From positions 1 through 33,146 of the forward strand of contig CAMDHH010000011.1 in assembly GCA_945898065.1 (NCBI GenBank): a DNA stretch of 33,146 nt. Direction: 5' to 3'. The notes beneath the pieces were generated by a model. The model saw nothing but the letters and a program-made list of their open reading frames with translations. It was not told the DNA's origin and did no database searches. Made by a program: the position numbers and the translations under genes. Positions 8,307 through 16,389 of this stretch are shown one piece after another. Within the stretch, counting starts at the first letter, position 1; each line of letters starts with the position of its first letter. This DNA comes from Bifidobacterium breve. GTDB lineage: Bacteria; Actinomycetota; Actinomycetes; Nanopelagicales; Nanopelagicaceae.

Positions 8307-8341
8307 AAGGGCATCCTCTCAGGATTTATCGCCTGTGCGCA

Positions 8342-8353
8342 TACGCTAACGCC
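8342..8353 (+). promoter_or_regulatory. -10 element for leaderless pmt mRNA
   Basis: TACGCT at 8342-8347 is followed by 6 nt and then the ATG of pmt. There is no Shine-Dalgarno sequence. This is the same TANNNT–6 nt–ATG layout seen before purU, serC and the DUF2530 gene, and it suggests transcription starting at the A of the start codon. Confidence 0.45.
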
Positions 8354-9628
8354 ATGGTTGCCGCGATTGCTCCGCTTGGGATTGCCCTTCTCTCTCTCAT
8401 TCTGCGACTCATAAATCTTGACCAACCAAAGGGATTTGTTTTTGATGAGGTCTATTACGTTGATGGAGCTCGTGATTATTTGGCGCATGGTGTTGAAGTC
8501 GATGGCAGTAAGGCTGAATTTGTTGTCCACCCTCCAGTTGGTAAATGGCTTATCGCAATTGGGGTAAAAATATTTGGCGATAATGAATTTGGTTGGAGAT
8601 TTGCCACTGCAATTTTTGGGACTTTACTAATTCTTTTATTTGCTCGCATGGTTCACACTCTCTTCTATTCACCACTTATTACAGCACTTGCAGCAGCGCT
8701 TATGGCAATGGATGGAATGCATTTAGTGCATTCACGGACCGCTCTCTTAGATCTATTTCTGACATTCTTTGTTTTAGCTGCCATATATTTCTGGCATCGA
8801 AATCGACATTGGTTAGCCGGAATTTCTATAGGACTTGCATGTGCAACTAAGTGGAGCGCTCTTTATTTTCTGATCTTGATAATTCTTATTTCTGCTTACA
8901 GGATTTTTAGAGATTACCCGCTGAGAGAAATGCCTCGCGCAATTGGGCTCAAGGCTATGACATACATCCTTATTCCAATTTCAATTTATCTTTCGAGTTG
9001 GACTGGTTGGTTTGTTAGTAATCGTGGATGGGACAGGCAATGGTCAACAAATCCATTGAAATCTTTATGGCACTATCACGCAGAGATGCTCGGGTTTCAT
9101 ACTGGGCTAATCGAAAAACATTCCTATCAAGCCAATCCTTGGAGTTGGCTCATCATGGGAAGACCAACATCATTTTTTTATGCAGCCCCTAAAGGCTGTG
9201 GCGAAAAAGAGTGCGCGCAAGAAGTTTTAGCAATGGGTACTCCATTTCTATGGTGGATCGGAACTATTGCATTAGTTGTAGTTATTAGTTTCTGGTTTCG
9301 TTCACTCATACTTCGTAAGAACGAGCCAGTTCTCAATCTCATCATTATTGGCTTAGCCGCTGGCTATTTACCGTGGTTCTTTCTGCAAAAACGTACCGTC
9401 TTTACTTTTTATGCAATTATTATTGAGCCATTTCTGATTCTTGCGATCCTCTACTGTGCACATTTATATATGAAGGCCAGCAGTAATACGAAGGTGGCAC
9501 GAATAGTAATTGCCTTCTTTACACTTTCAATCTTTATCTGCTTTATCTATTTCTTGCCTCTATTTACAGGGCAAGTAATTACCTATGACGCGTGGCATGA
9601 CAAAATGTGGCTACCTTCGTGGATCTAA
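8354..9628 (+). CDS. pmt: Polyprenyl-phosphate-mannose–protein mannosyltransferase (GT39, Pmt)
   Basis: 424 aa multi-spanning membrane protein. Family members O-mannosylate Ser/Thr residues of secreted proteins during Sec export, using polyprenyl-phosphate mannose on the outer face of the membrane. The catalytic acidic pair after TM1 is seen as FDEVYYVDGA (D31, E32), and HPPVGK at 59-64 is the second luminal landmark. The C-terminus YDAWHDKMWLPSWI resembles the conserved tail of mycobacterial Pmt. It is shorter than the roughly 500-aa mycobacterial proteins but has both ends of the family. The start follows a TANNNT box directly, suggesting a leaderless message. It ends 7 nt before the convergent membrane-protein gene. 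Confidence 0.92.
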   Translation: MVAAIAPLGIALLSLILRLINLDQPKGFVFDEVYYVDGARDYLAHGVEVDGSKAEFVVHPPVGKWLIAIGVKIFGDNEFGWRFATAIFGTLLILLFARMVHTLFYSPLITALAAALMAMDGMHLVHSRTALLDLFLTFFVLAAIYFWHRNRHWLAGISIGLACATKWSALYFLILIILISAYRIFRDYPLREMPRAIGLKAMTYILIPISIYLSSWTGWFVSNRGWDRQWSTNPLKSLWHYHAEMLGFHTGLIEKHSYQANPWSWLIMGRPTSFFYAAPKGCGEKECAQEVLAMGTPFLWWIGTIALVVVISFWFRSLILRKNEPVLNLIIIGLAAGYLPWFFLQKRTVFTFYAIIIEPFLILAILYCAHLYMKASSNTKVARIVIAFFTLSIFICFIYFLPLFTGQVITYDAWHDKMWLPSWI

Positions 9629-9635
9629 ACTCTTT

Positions 9636-10406
9636 TTATTCGTTAGATGCTTCGCGCAAGCGTTGTACTGCCTCTTCGGCTAATTGTTGGTCAAATATTT
9701 CATCTCTACTTGGAGCAGCGGCTGCGAGCGCTTCTTTGGCTAGACGTTCTTGCTCTTCCGTCCATACGCCAGGTGTTGTTAGATCCAGAACTCGCTTAGG
9801 TGTAACGGCCTTAGGCGCACTCAAATAAGTTGGAGTTGGAATCTGCGTTGGTTGCCAAACATTTCTATTTTCAGCACTTCCTTTAGGAAGTAATACAACT
9901 CCTGTGAGTTCGCGTTCTGAGAGTGGAATCCAATGCTCATTATTACTTTTTGGCGTAACAACATCTGCAAGATTTGCTGATGAGACACCGGAAGATCGGC
10001 GATGTAATTGTTGAACACGACGACGATGCAAGGAATCAGCAATCGTTTGTCGGCGTACATGTGCGATATATAAAAGAATTCCCATTGCAGGAACTAGTAC
10101 GTAAAGAAATGGCATTGAATTCATAATTCCACCCACAATTGTTGATGTTAGAGAAAATATAAGAATTGCAAAAATAATTCTTCTGCTCAAAAGTTTCTGG
10201 GCAACTTTTGCTTCATGATCTAAATCCGTATGGATAACACCTTCACCCGAACTTCCAGCAGGTGAGGCATTTGCGACAACTCTTAGAGCACTTTTATAGC
10301 GTTCAACAGATTTTCCAGAGAATTCATTTCTATCGTGAAGCCATCGCGGCAAGAAGTAGGCAACCCACATCCCCGCTATAGCAATATAAATAATTCCTGA
10401 AGCCAT
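9636..10406 (-). CDS. GlpR/SepX-like three-helix membrane protein, probable division-site receptor
   Basis: 256 aa with no enzyme motif. TM1 covers residues about 3-20 and a TM2/TM3 hairpin about 77-115; loop and tail are polar. A C-terminal block with WQPTQIPTPTYLSAPK (184-199), then VLDLTTPGVW and an Ala/Glu-rich helix, is the recognisable part. From memory this matches the conserved actinobacterial membrane protein next to rimJ and a MoeA-like gene: Rv0996 in M. tuberculosis, GlpR in Corynebacterium, SepX in Streptomyces. GlpR recruits the gephyrin-like Glp to the division septum. The homology call is by motif and gene order, not by alignment. It is third in the MoeA-like–rimJ–glpR run, 48 nt after rimJ. 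Confidence 0.72.
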   Translation of the reverse strand: MASGIIYIAIAGMWVAYFLPRWLHDRNEFSGKSVERYKSALRVVANASPAGSSGEGVIHTDLDHEAKVAQKLLSRRIIFAILIFSLTSTIVGGIMNSMPFLYVLVPAMGILLYIAHVRRQTIADSLHRRRVQQLHRRSSGVSSANLADVVTPKSNNEHWIPLSERELTGVVLLPKGSAENRNVWQPTQIPTPTYLSAPKAVTPKRVLDLTTPGVWTEEQERLAKEALAAAAPSRDEIFDQQLAEEAVQRLREASNE

Positions 10407-10454
10407 GATGTATAAAGATACAAGTGGTCGCGCTCAATTCCTTGGATATCGGCA

Positions 10455-11039
10455 CTACTTCAGGGCAGGATTTTCCTTCACAAAAGATATATGGTCGCGC
10501 CATCCGCCATCGATATGTAAGTAACGAGGACGCTCTCCCTCTAATACGTATCCAGCTTTTTCTGCAACTCGACGAGATGCCACATTTTCTGGTCGAAGAT
10601 TAATTTCCACACGATGCAGCGCTAACTCTCTAAAGGCATAGTTTGTAAGCATCTCTACCGCTTGAGTTGTGTAACCCTTGTTGGCGTAGTGGCGATCAAT
10701 CCAATATCCAATGTGACCTGCTCGCATTGCTCCGTAAATAACGCCACCTAATGAAATCTGACCAATAAGTGTTTTTCCATGGAATATTGCAAATGAAAAA
10801 GAGCGTTCATGCCTTCCCTCACGGTTGAAGGTACGCACCATCTGGTAAAAAGAGGGTAGCTCTGACAATAACTCTGGCCCGCCAAATTTTTCTGGCAAAA
10901 CCGGGATAGTAGCCTCCCAAGGAGTAAGCCATTCTCGATTCTGCGCCCTCACTGAATGCCATTGCTTGCGATCTCTAAAGCGAAGTGGGCGAAGTTTTAT
11001 CTCTTTATTTGTGAGAATAACTGGCCACTGTGCAGACAT
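10455..11039 (-). CDS. rimJ: RimJ/RimL-type GNAT N-acetyltransferase
   Basis: 194 aa. The GNAT fold is recognisable by RHYANKGYTTQAVEMLTNYAF-like acetyl-CoA loop residues in the second half, HRVEINLRPENVASRRVAEK, and the closing GYVLEGERPRYLHI strand. RimJ-type enzymes acetylate protein N-termini; the actual substrate here is unknown. It lies 16 nt after the MoeA-like gene, so they are probably co-transcribed. The same three genes in the same order occur in M. tuberculosis (Rv0994–Rv0996). The closeness suggests, without proving, a role linked to those two proteins. Confidence 0.88.
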   Translation of the reverse strand: MSAQWPVILTNKEIKLRPLRFRDRKQWHSVRAQNREWLTPWEATIPVLPEKFGGPELLSELPSFYQMVRTFNREGRHERSFSFAIFHGKTLIGQISLGGVIYGAMRAGHIGYWIDRHYANKGYTTQAVEMLTNYAFRELALHRVEINLRPENVASRRVAEKAGYVLEGERPRYLHIDGGWRDHISFVKENPALK

Positions 11040-11055
11040 TGGGTATCACTACCTG

Positions 11056-11967
11056 CTAGATGTAGCGTCGTTCAAGAACAACAACGCTGACTTGGGTTCC
11101 GGCCTTCATTTCAGAATCTTTTTCACTCAAGGCTATAAAACAATTTGCATCAGAGAGAGTTGTGATTTCCTCTTGATCAGGAAGGGCTAGAACTGATTTA
11201 CCATCTTCTGACAAAATAGCTCGAAGGTAAGAATGCTTTCCTGATGTTGAGCTCACGCCTCGTTCAAGTTTTGCTTTCACACTCGGGCGATGAATCGTTG
11301 CAGCGCCTAACATGGTGCGAATCATGGGACGCACAAATAATTCAAAAGAAATATATGCCGCAATTGGATCTCCTGGCAGAGTGACAACTGGCGTCTTATC
11401 AGGGCCAATCTGACCGAAATTGTGACGCCCGCTCGATTCGATTGCCATATCCACAATAGTTATCTCACCTAATTGAGAGAGAGTTCGTGTAATCAAATCA
11501 AAAGAATCATCCTGGCGTTCTCCGCTAACAATGATCAGATCTGCTCGCACTAACTGGTCTTCAATAACTTTGCGTAATTGCTCTTCATCATCTGGAATTG
11601 AATGAACTCGATAAGCCACAGCACCAACTTCACGAACTGCTGTAGTAAGTAGCCAAGAATTTGTTTCATACTCTTCGTCATCTACTAAAGAATTTCCAGG
11701 TTCAACTAGATCTGGGCCAGCCGAGAGCACAACAACTCGTGGATGTGGACGAGTAGGTAGGCGATCACGCCCAATGGATGCTGCTAGTCCAATTTGAGTA
11801 GATCTAATTCGACTTCCCGCTCGCATAACTAAGCGTTCGCCGGCATAAATATCTGTGGCCAGCGTTGCTCCATGAGCATCAAGTAATGGCATCTCAAAGG
11901 AGTCAAGTGGAGCGCAGATGCCAAGTAGGGATGTAAGGAACTCATCTACTCTTGTCTGCTCTGTCAT
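11056..11967 (-). CDS. MoeA/gephyrin-like protein lacking domain II (Glp-like, probably not a molybdotransferase)
   Basis: 303 aa, about 100 shorter than MoeA. The start is the ATG with AAGGTG 6 nt upstream. Domain I begins normally (residues 1-40) but jumps from LATDIYAGE straight to MRAGSRIRSTQIGLAASIG (49-66). Domain II, with the PPFxxSxMDGYA and IMTGAxxP motifs of MoeA, is missing. Domain III is present (RVVVLSAGPDLVEPG 77-91), but the SGGVSxGxxD catalytic loop is SGERQDDSFD (148-157). LPGDPIAAYISFELFVRP (197-214) and domain IV (about 229-303) remain. Insertion of molybdate into molybdopterin therefore looks unlikely. Gene order with rimJ and a GlpR-like protein suggests the corynebacterial Glp role, in which a gephyrin-like protein binds FtsZ. 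The gene is not broken: the frame is open and codon use resembles the neighbours. Confidence 0.8.
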   Translation of the reverse strand: MTEQTRVDEFLTSLLGICAPLDSFEMPLLDAHGATLATDIYAGERLVMRAGSRIRSTQIGLAASIGRDRLPTRPHPRVVVLSAGPDLVEPGNSLVDDEEYETNSWLLTTAVREVGAVAYRVHSIPDDEEQLRKVIEDQLVRADLIIVSGERQDDSFDLITRTLSQLGEITIVDMAIESSGRHNFGQIGPDKTPVVTLPGDPIAAYISFELFVRPMIRTMLGAATIHRPSVKAKLERGVSSTSGKHSYLRAILSEDGKSVLALPDQEEITTLSDANCFIALSEKDSEMKAGTQVSVVVLERRYI

Positions 11968-12010
11968 AATCACACCTTACTTGTTCCACACATATTTATA
12001 GGGGATTTCG
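11968..12010. promoter_or_regulatory. Divergent promoter region between the MoeA-like gene and 5-FCL
   Basis: Only 43 bp separate the two divergent starts. Each side has its own ribosome-binding site: AAGGTG on the minus strand and AGGGG on the plus strand, 7 nt before ATG 12011. The AT-rich centre ATATTTATA offers -10-like sequences in both directions (TATAAAT on the minus strand). The -35 elements cannot be assigned with confidence. Confidence 0.35.
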
Positions 12011-12556
12011 ATGAACACGAATGACGAGAAGGCCACTCTTCGCGAGCACTATCGTCAGCTTCGTTTGGAAAATAGAGAGAATGATTCATTCGATAAGGTA
12101 CTCGAGATTCCCGAAATTTCTAGTTCAAAAATTATTGCTTCCTATTTTTCCTATGGTGGTGAACCTAATACCAATGAAATAAATAAAAAATTGATAGCCC
12201 TTGGAATGAGGGTACTTCTACCTCGTATCAATGGCACAGAATTAGAGTGGCGCTTCTGGGATGGAGATCTTGCCGAAGTCGAAAAAATCAATGGAATCTA
12301 CGAACCAACCGGTGAGATATTTACCAACTTATCTCACATTGATTCTGTGATTGTTCCTGCACTGGCCATCGACCATACTGGAAATCGATTAGGAAAAGGT
12401 AAAGGGTTCTACGATCGTGCACTTGCTTCGATAGATGCTTTCACGATTGCACTTATTTATTCCAACGAATATTCATCTATAGCGCTACCAAGGGAACCAC
12501 TGGATATAAAGATTAAGGCGGCTTTGACTCCAGAAAAGCTATATCGATTTAGTTAG
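12011..12556 (+). CDS. 5-formyltetrahydrofolate cyclo-ligase
   Basis: 181 aa. It converts 5-formyl-THF to 5,10-methenyl-THF with ATP, returning stored folate to the one-carbon pool. The family signature GNRLGKGKGFYDRAL (ATP/phosphate binding) is near residue 125. The N-terminal LREHYRQLRLE and the IASYFSYGGEPNTNEI and VIVPALAID segments fit the family. AGGGG precedes the ATG. The neighbourhood with MoeA-like and rimJ genes matches mycobacteria (Rv0992c). The last 8 nt overlap the end of the convergent acyl-CoA dehydrogenase gene. Confidence 0.93.
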   Translation: MNTNDEKATLREHYRQLRLENRENDSFDKVLEIPEISSSKIIASYFSYGGEPNTNEINKKLIALGMRVLLPRINGTELEWRFWDGDLAEVEKINGIYEPTGEIFTNLSHIDSVIVPALAIDHTGNRLGKGKGFYDRALASIDAFTIALIYSNEYSSIALPREPLDIKIKAALTPEKLYRFS

Positions 12557-13691
12557 GAAGATTTCGAGCCATTACAATTCTTTGAATTTGGTTTGTACCT
12601 TCATAAATTTGCGTTAACTTTGCGTCTCGCATCATACGCTCCACAGGATAATCCGATACGTATCCGTATCCACCTAGTACTTGAATTGCATCTTGGGTAA
12701 CTTTCATAGATACATCACTTGCAAAACATTTACTGGCTGCTGAGAAGAATCTCAGATCCTTTTCACCTCGTTCGCTCTTTACTGCTGCTGCATATGTGAG
12801 TTGGCGCGCTGCTGCAATATTCATAGCCATATCAGCCAACATAAATTGGATTGCTTGAAAATCAAAAATCTCTTTTCCAAATTGCTTACGTTCATGCGAA
12901 TATTTTGTTGCCACATCTAATGCGCCTTGGGCAAGGCCCAATGCTTGGGCTGCAATTGTTATGCGAGTGTGATCTAAAGTATCCATAGCTAATGAAAATC
13001 CTTCACCCACTGCACTTATTCGACGATCATCATTGAGCACAACACCATCGAAATAAACCTCGCAGGTCGGTGAACCTCTAAATCCCATCTTCTTCTCTGG
13101 TGCACCAAATGAAACTCCTGGATCAGATTTTTCAACTATAAATGCTGTGATTCCTTTTGAGCCCAGTGAAGAATCACCTTGTGCAATAACTGTATAAAAA
13201 TCTGAGATACCTGCATTTGAAATCCATTTTTTACTTCCATTCAAAATCCAAGTATCACCCTTGCGTTCAACTTTTGTACGAAGTGCAGATGCATCAGATC
13301 CTGCATCCGATTCAGATAGGCAGTATGAAAATCCAGCACCTTGAGCAAGTGGTGTAAGCCAACGCTTCTTCTGCTCCTCATTTCCTCCAAGTATTAGTGG
13401 CAAGGAGCCCAATTTATTTACCGCAGGAATAAGTGAAGAAGAGCCACACGCCCTTGCAATCTCTTCAATAATGATTACTACACCTAATGCATCAGCGCCT
13501 TGTCCACCGTATTGCGTTGGAACATGGGCTGCAGATAATCCTGCTCGTGCAAGTGCATTGGCTGCTTCTTGTGGATAGCGATGATCTTCATCAACTGCGC
13601 GCGCATGTGGTGCAATCTCTTTCTCTGCAAGCGCGCGAACGCTACTGCGCAATTCTTTATATTCATCCGGTAAATCAAATAGTGCATCCAT
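12549..13691 (-). CDS. Acyl-CoA dehydrogenase
   Basis: 380 aa, full length. It is an FAD enzyme making 2,3-enoyl-CoA from acyl-CoA, passing electrons to ETF. Signatures are YCLSESDAGSDASALRT (substrate/FAD contact), WISNAGISDFY, and the C-terminal YEGTNQIQRIVMAR, whose Glu is the usual catalytic base. It resembles the single short-chain-type dehydrogenase of Actinobacteria (FadE25-like), possibly acting in branched-chain or short fatty acyl-CoA oxidation; chain length cannot be read from sequence. The ATG overlaps the upstream stop as TGATG, so it is translationally coupled to copD/ctaG. That linkage with a copper/cytochrome-oxidase gene may reflect only packing. Confidence 0.93.
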   Translation of the reverse strand: MDALFDLPDEYKELRSSVRALAEKEIAPHARAVDEDHRYPQEAANALARAGLSAAHVPTQYGGQGADALGVVIIIEEIARACGSSSLIPAVNKLGSLPLILGGNEEQKKRWLTPLAQGAGFSYCLSESDAGSDASALRTKVERKGDTWILNGSKKWISNAGISDFYTVIAQGDSSLGSKGITAFIVEKSDPGVSFGAPEKKMGFRGSPTCEVYFDGVVLNDDRRISAVGEGFSLAMDTLDHTRITIAAQALGLAQGALDVATKYSHERKQFGKEIFDFQAIQFMLADMAMNIAAARQLTYAAAVKSERGEKDLRFFSAASKCFASDVSMKVTQDAIQVLGGYGYVSDYPVERMMRDAKLTQIYEGTNQIQRIVMARNLPN

Positions 13692-15520
13692 CAACGCACA
13701 TCCTTATCATTCTTAGCTAGTTGCGAAAGATACTGGTTATATTGCGCTAATTCATCTGGTTGACCCATGGCCGCCATTCGAGCCGTGTTCTTATCAATTC
13801 GCTTTACTTCGCGTGAATCATCGCGCATCCACTGAATAAATGTTGCCACAAGTGCAAGAAGTATTGGAATCTCCCCCATTGCCCAGCCTATTGCGCCTCC
13901 CTTATTTTGATCTGCAAGTAAATCAAAAAGCCATGGGGTTTTCAGTGATGCAAAATAGCCTTGATCGATAAGAGTTGTGGTTGACATCAGGGCAACCGAG
14001 AAAAATGCATGAATACTCATTGCTGCAAAGAGAATCACAATCTTTACTAAGTGTGGAATCTTGCGAGGGTTGGGATCTATACCTACAACAACATAAAAGA
14101 AGAGCGTACCTGCCATGATGAAATGGAAATTCATAAAGAAATGACCCACATGGCTCTGCATCATTCCACCAAATAATGAAGTGAAATAGAGTGCAAATAA
14201 AGAACCATCAAAGATTGCCAATGCGATAAGTGGGTTTGTATAGAAGCGACCCACACGAGAATGAAGGGCAGAGATTAATGAACCCCTGACTCCGCGTTCA
14301 GTTGATGTTCTACCTTGCGGCAAAGTTCTTAGTGCCAAAGTTATTGGTGCACCTAAGACAATTCCTATGGGAGCAATCATGCCAAGGAACATATGAGCAG
14401 CCATGTGATAAGAAAAGGCAAAGTTCGCGTAAAGTCCCAAGCCTCCACTTGTAGCAAAATCAATAGCAGAAATTCCAAGTGCAAAAGAAATTGTTCGCCC
14501 CACTGGCCATTTATCACCACGTTTTGTTAGGACAATTACTCCTTTTATATAGAGAGCAACAGCTAATACTAAAAGTCCAATCATGAGAGCATCTGGTTCG
14601 TATGAAAATAGAATTCGAGAAAGTGTCGGTGGTGGGGGGGTTGATTCTGCTGAGTTTCGAGCTGGGGCTTCATTAGATGATAACCATGCACCCAGTACTA
14701 ATGCGCTCACCATAATGAATGCTTCGACCATTATCAGCCGTGCCATTGCAACCCAATTGATTGCAGCGCTTTTACTCAAGTTCCTGCGATGTAAATATCC
14801 CATTCCGAGTAGCACGATTGTTAGAACAATCTTGGCGATAAGGACTAAAGCATATGTTGTTTGCCAAGCAGATACGGAATCAAGGCGTGCCCAAGCATTT
14901 GCGCTTCCACTTATAACAACTGCAATCGCACTCCACAGTGCTAAAACACTAAAACGAGGTACAGCAATTACTCGATCTTTCGAATCAATAAAGATAAGAG
15001 CAAAAATTCCACCTACCCACAGCGCTAATCCGACGACATGAACTACAAGGGAGCCAATAGCCAGAGAATGAGAACCACTAGAGGCTGCATGGCTTTGGAA
15101 AACCGGAGTAATAATTCCAATTATTGAGAGTGCCAATAATGAAATTGTTGTATTTATTCTTTGGATTTTCTTTGCCGATAGTAGAACAGTTATAGAAATT
15201 ACCGTTTGAAATAAAAAATATTGGCCCAGCGTTACTTGAGTAAGAAAAGAGCGCATAGCAGTGGGGTCAAGGGCTGCGGTAAAAGACTGACCCAAAATAT
15301 TAGCTAAAGTAAAAATAATGGTTCCAATATTTCCAATAATCCAAAAAATTGCTGATATCTGAAGAAGTGAGCGAAGTTTTTCTCCTGAAGTTGAAAGTTT
15401 TCCTTCTGTATCTAGCAGTAGAAATGCCATCGCCAATAGCGTTCCAACAACAGCAAAACTTGCTGAGATGTTGAGAAATTTACTAAAAGTTACACCTGCA
15501 CTGATAAGTGGATCTGTCAT
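13691..15520 (-). CDS. CopD–CtaG fusion: copper transport / cytochrome c oxidase assembly membrane protein
   Basis: 609 aa with about 15 predicted membrane helices. The N-terminal half (about 1-290) is CopD-like, with HVVGLALWVGGIFAL as a landmark. The C-terminal half (about 300-580) is a caa3-type CtaG domain, with paired His motifs YHMAAHMFLGMIAPIG and HFFMNFHFIMAG and a later SIHAFF. The fusion is common in Actinobacteria, where it is thought to supply copper to cytochrome oxidase. The ATG overlaps the copC stop (ATGA). Unlike its CopC partner, this protein keeps the histidines expected for copper handling. A charged C-terminal tail of about 50 residues is cytoplasmic by the positive-inside rule. 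Confidence 0.9.
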   Translation of the reverse strand: MTDPLISAGVTFSKFLNISASFAVVGTLLAMAFLLLDTEGKLSTSGEKLRSLLQISAIFWIIGNIGTIIFTLANILGQSFTAALDPTAMRSFLTQVTLGQYFLFQTVISITVLLSAKKIQRINTTISLLALSIIGIITPVFQSHAASSGSHSLAIGSLVVHVVGLALWVGGIFALIFIDSKDRVIAVPRFSVLALWSAIAVVISGSANAWARLDSVSAWQTTYALVLIAKIVLTIVLLGMGYLHRRNLSKSAAINWVAMARLIMVEAFIMVSALVLGAWLSSNEAPARNSAESTPPPPTLSRILFSYEPDALMIGLLVLAVALYIKGVIVLTKRGDKWPVGRTISFALGISAIDFATSGGLGLYANFAFSYHMAAHMFLGMIAPIGIVLGAPITLALRTLPQGRTSTERGVRGSLISALHSRVGRFYTNPLIALAIFDGSLFALYFTSLFGGMMQSHVGHFFMNFHFIMAGTLFFYVVVGIDPNPRKIPHLVKIVILFAAMSIHAFFSVALMSTTTLIDQGYFASLKTPWLFDLLADQNKGGAIGWAMGEIPILLALVATFIQWMRDDSREVKRIDKNTARMAAMGQPDELAQYNQYLSQLAKNDKDVR

Positions 15521-16041
15521 CTATTCTTGAATAACTTTCTGGCATAGAGCGAAAGACCAACTAGTACTAAAAAGGCGAGCACCAACAGTGATATAACAAA
15601 AACATTTGTCCCCCAACTACTTCCAGCACTCTGCGGACTCTGAGTTGGTGCGGGTTCAGGAGCTGGTTCAATGACACTGGGTGATGAAAAATTAAATGTG
15701 AAGCTTCCCTCAAGTGGATCTTCTCCATCAGTGAGTAATATGTAACTGACTCTATAAATTCCTGCATCAACTAATGCACGAAGTCCAACGCTGACACTCA
15801 TTTGATCGACGGTGATAGTTCCATCATCGACACGATTTCCTGCAGGGTCAGTGACAGTAATCTCATTGCCTTCATCAAGTAATGCAATCTGAGCAGTAAC
15901 TGTGACTGAAGTAGGAGCAGTTGTTGTAGTAGATCCACTAATAGGTGAAGTTGCTACTAAAGAATTTGCTTGGGCTGGAATCAAAGTGAAGAGCGAGAGA
16001 GTAAAACCCGCAATAAGTGCTTGTGCCTTGCCAAATTTCAT
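15517..16041 (-). CDS. CopC-domain protein, membrane-anchored, without copper-ligand histidines
   Basis: 174 aa. It has a signal peptide with cleavage expected after AQA (residue 25), a CopC immunoglobulin-like domain at 26-118, a Pro/Glu/Ser spacer about 119-142, and one C-terminal TM helix about 146-166 with a basic tail. CopC normally binds Cu(II) through the mature N-terminal His and the His of a DGH motif. Here the mature protein would begin with Asn (ANSLVATSP), and DGH is replaced by DGE (105-107). The whole protein contains no His and no Cys. AGAGGA precedes the ATG. It is the first gene of an operon with copD/ctaG, so the export or assembly role may persist without canonical metal binding. 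Confidence 0.85.
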   Translation of the reverse strand: MKFGKAQALIAGFTLSLFTLIPAQANSLVATSPISGSTTTTAPTSVTVTAQIALLDEGNEITVTDPAGNRVDDGTITVDQMSVSVGLRALVDAGIYRVSYILLTDGEDPLEGSFTFNFSSPSVIEPAPEPAPTQSPQSAGSSWGTNVFVISLLVLAFLVLVGLSLYARKLFKNR

Positions 16042-16143
16042 CTTATTTCCTCTCCAGATTTCCCTCTATCGTCTCACTTCTTTACACTTTACTTCTACCC
16101 CGAGTACCCCGCGAGGGCTACCACCGAATGAATGGAGCAGGTC

Positions 16144-16389
16144 ATGCCTACATATCAATATGCATGCAATACCTGTGCCCACGAATTTGAGGCTTTTCAA
16201 ACATTTGAAGAGGCATCGCTGACGCATTGCCCTGAGTGCAATGGCGAAGTACGCAAGATTTATTCCGCAGTAGGAGTGGTCTTTAAGGGTTCTGGTTTTT
16301 ATAAAACAGATTCAGTATCAAAGAGTTCAGCAAGTGTTCCTGCAAGCACTCCAGCACCGGCGCCAACACCTGCGCCAGCTGCAGACTAA
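16144..16389 (+). CDS. FmdB-family zinc-ribbon protein
   Basis: 81 aa. The start was chosen at the ATG giving MPTYQYACNTC, the family's canonical beginning; GGAG/AGG lies just upstream. Two zinc knuckles are visible: C8-x2-C11 and C29-x2-C32. A KGSGFYKTDS segment follows, also conserved in the family. The last 25 residues are low-complexity Ser then Pro/Ala/Thr repeats. FmdB proteins are putative regulators of unclear function, named from a formamidase operon. The stop codon interlocks with a small convergent ORF. Confidence 0.92.
   Translation: MPTYQYACNTCAHEFEAFQTFEEASLTHCPECNGEVRKIYSAVGVVFKGSGFYKTDSVSKSSASVPASTPAPAPTPAPAAD

Noticed and set aside
11056..11967. MoeA-like gene as a pseudogene
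   Set aside because: The missing domain II is removed cleanly in frame, the rest is well conserved and the start has a good ribosome-binding site, so it looks like a functional derivative.
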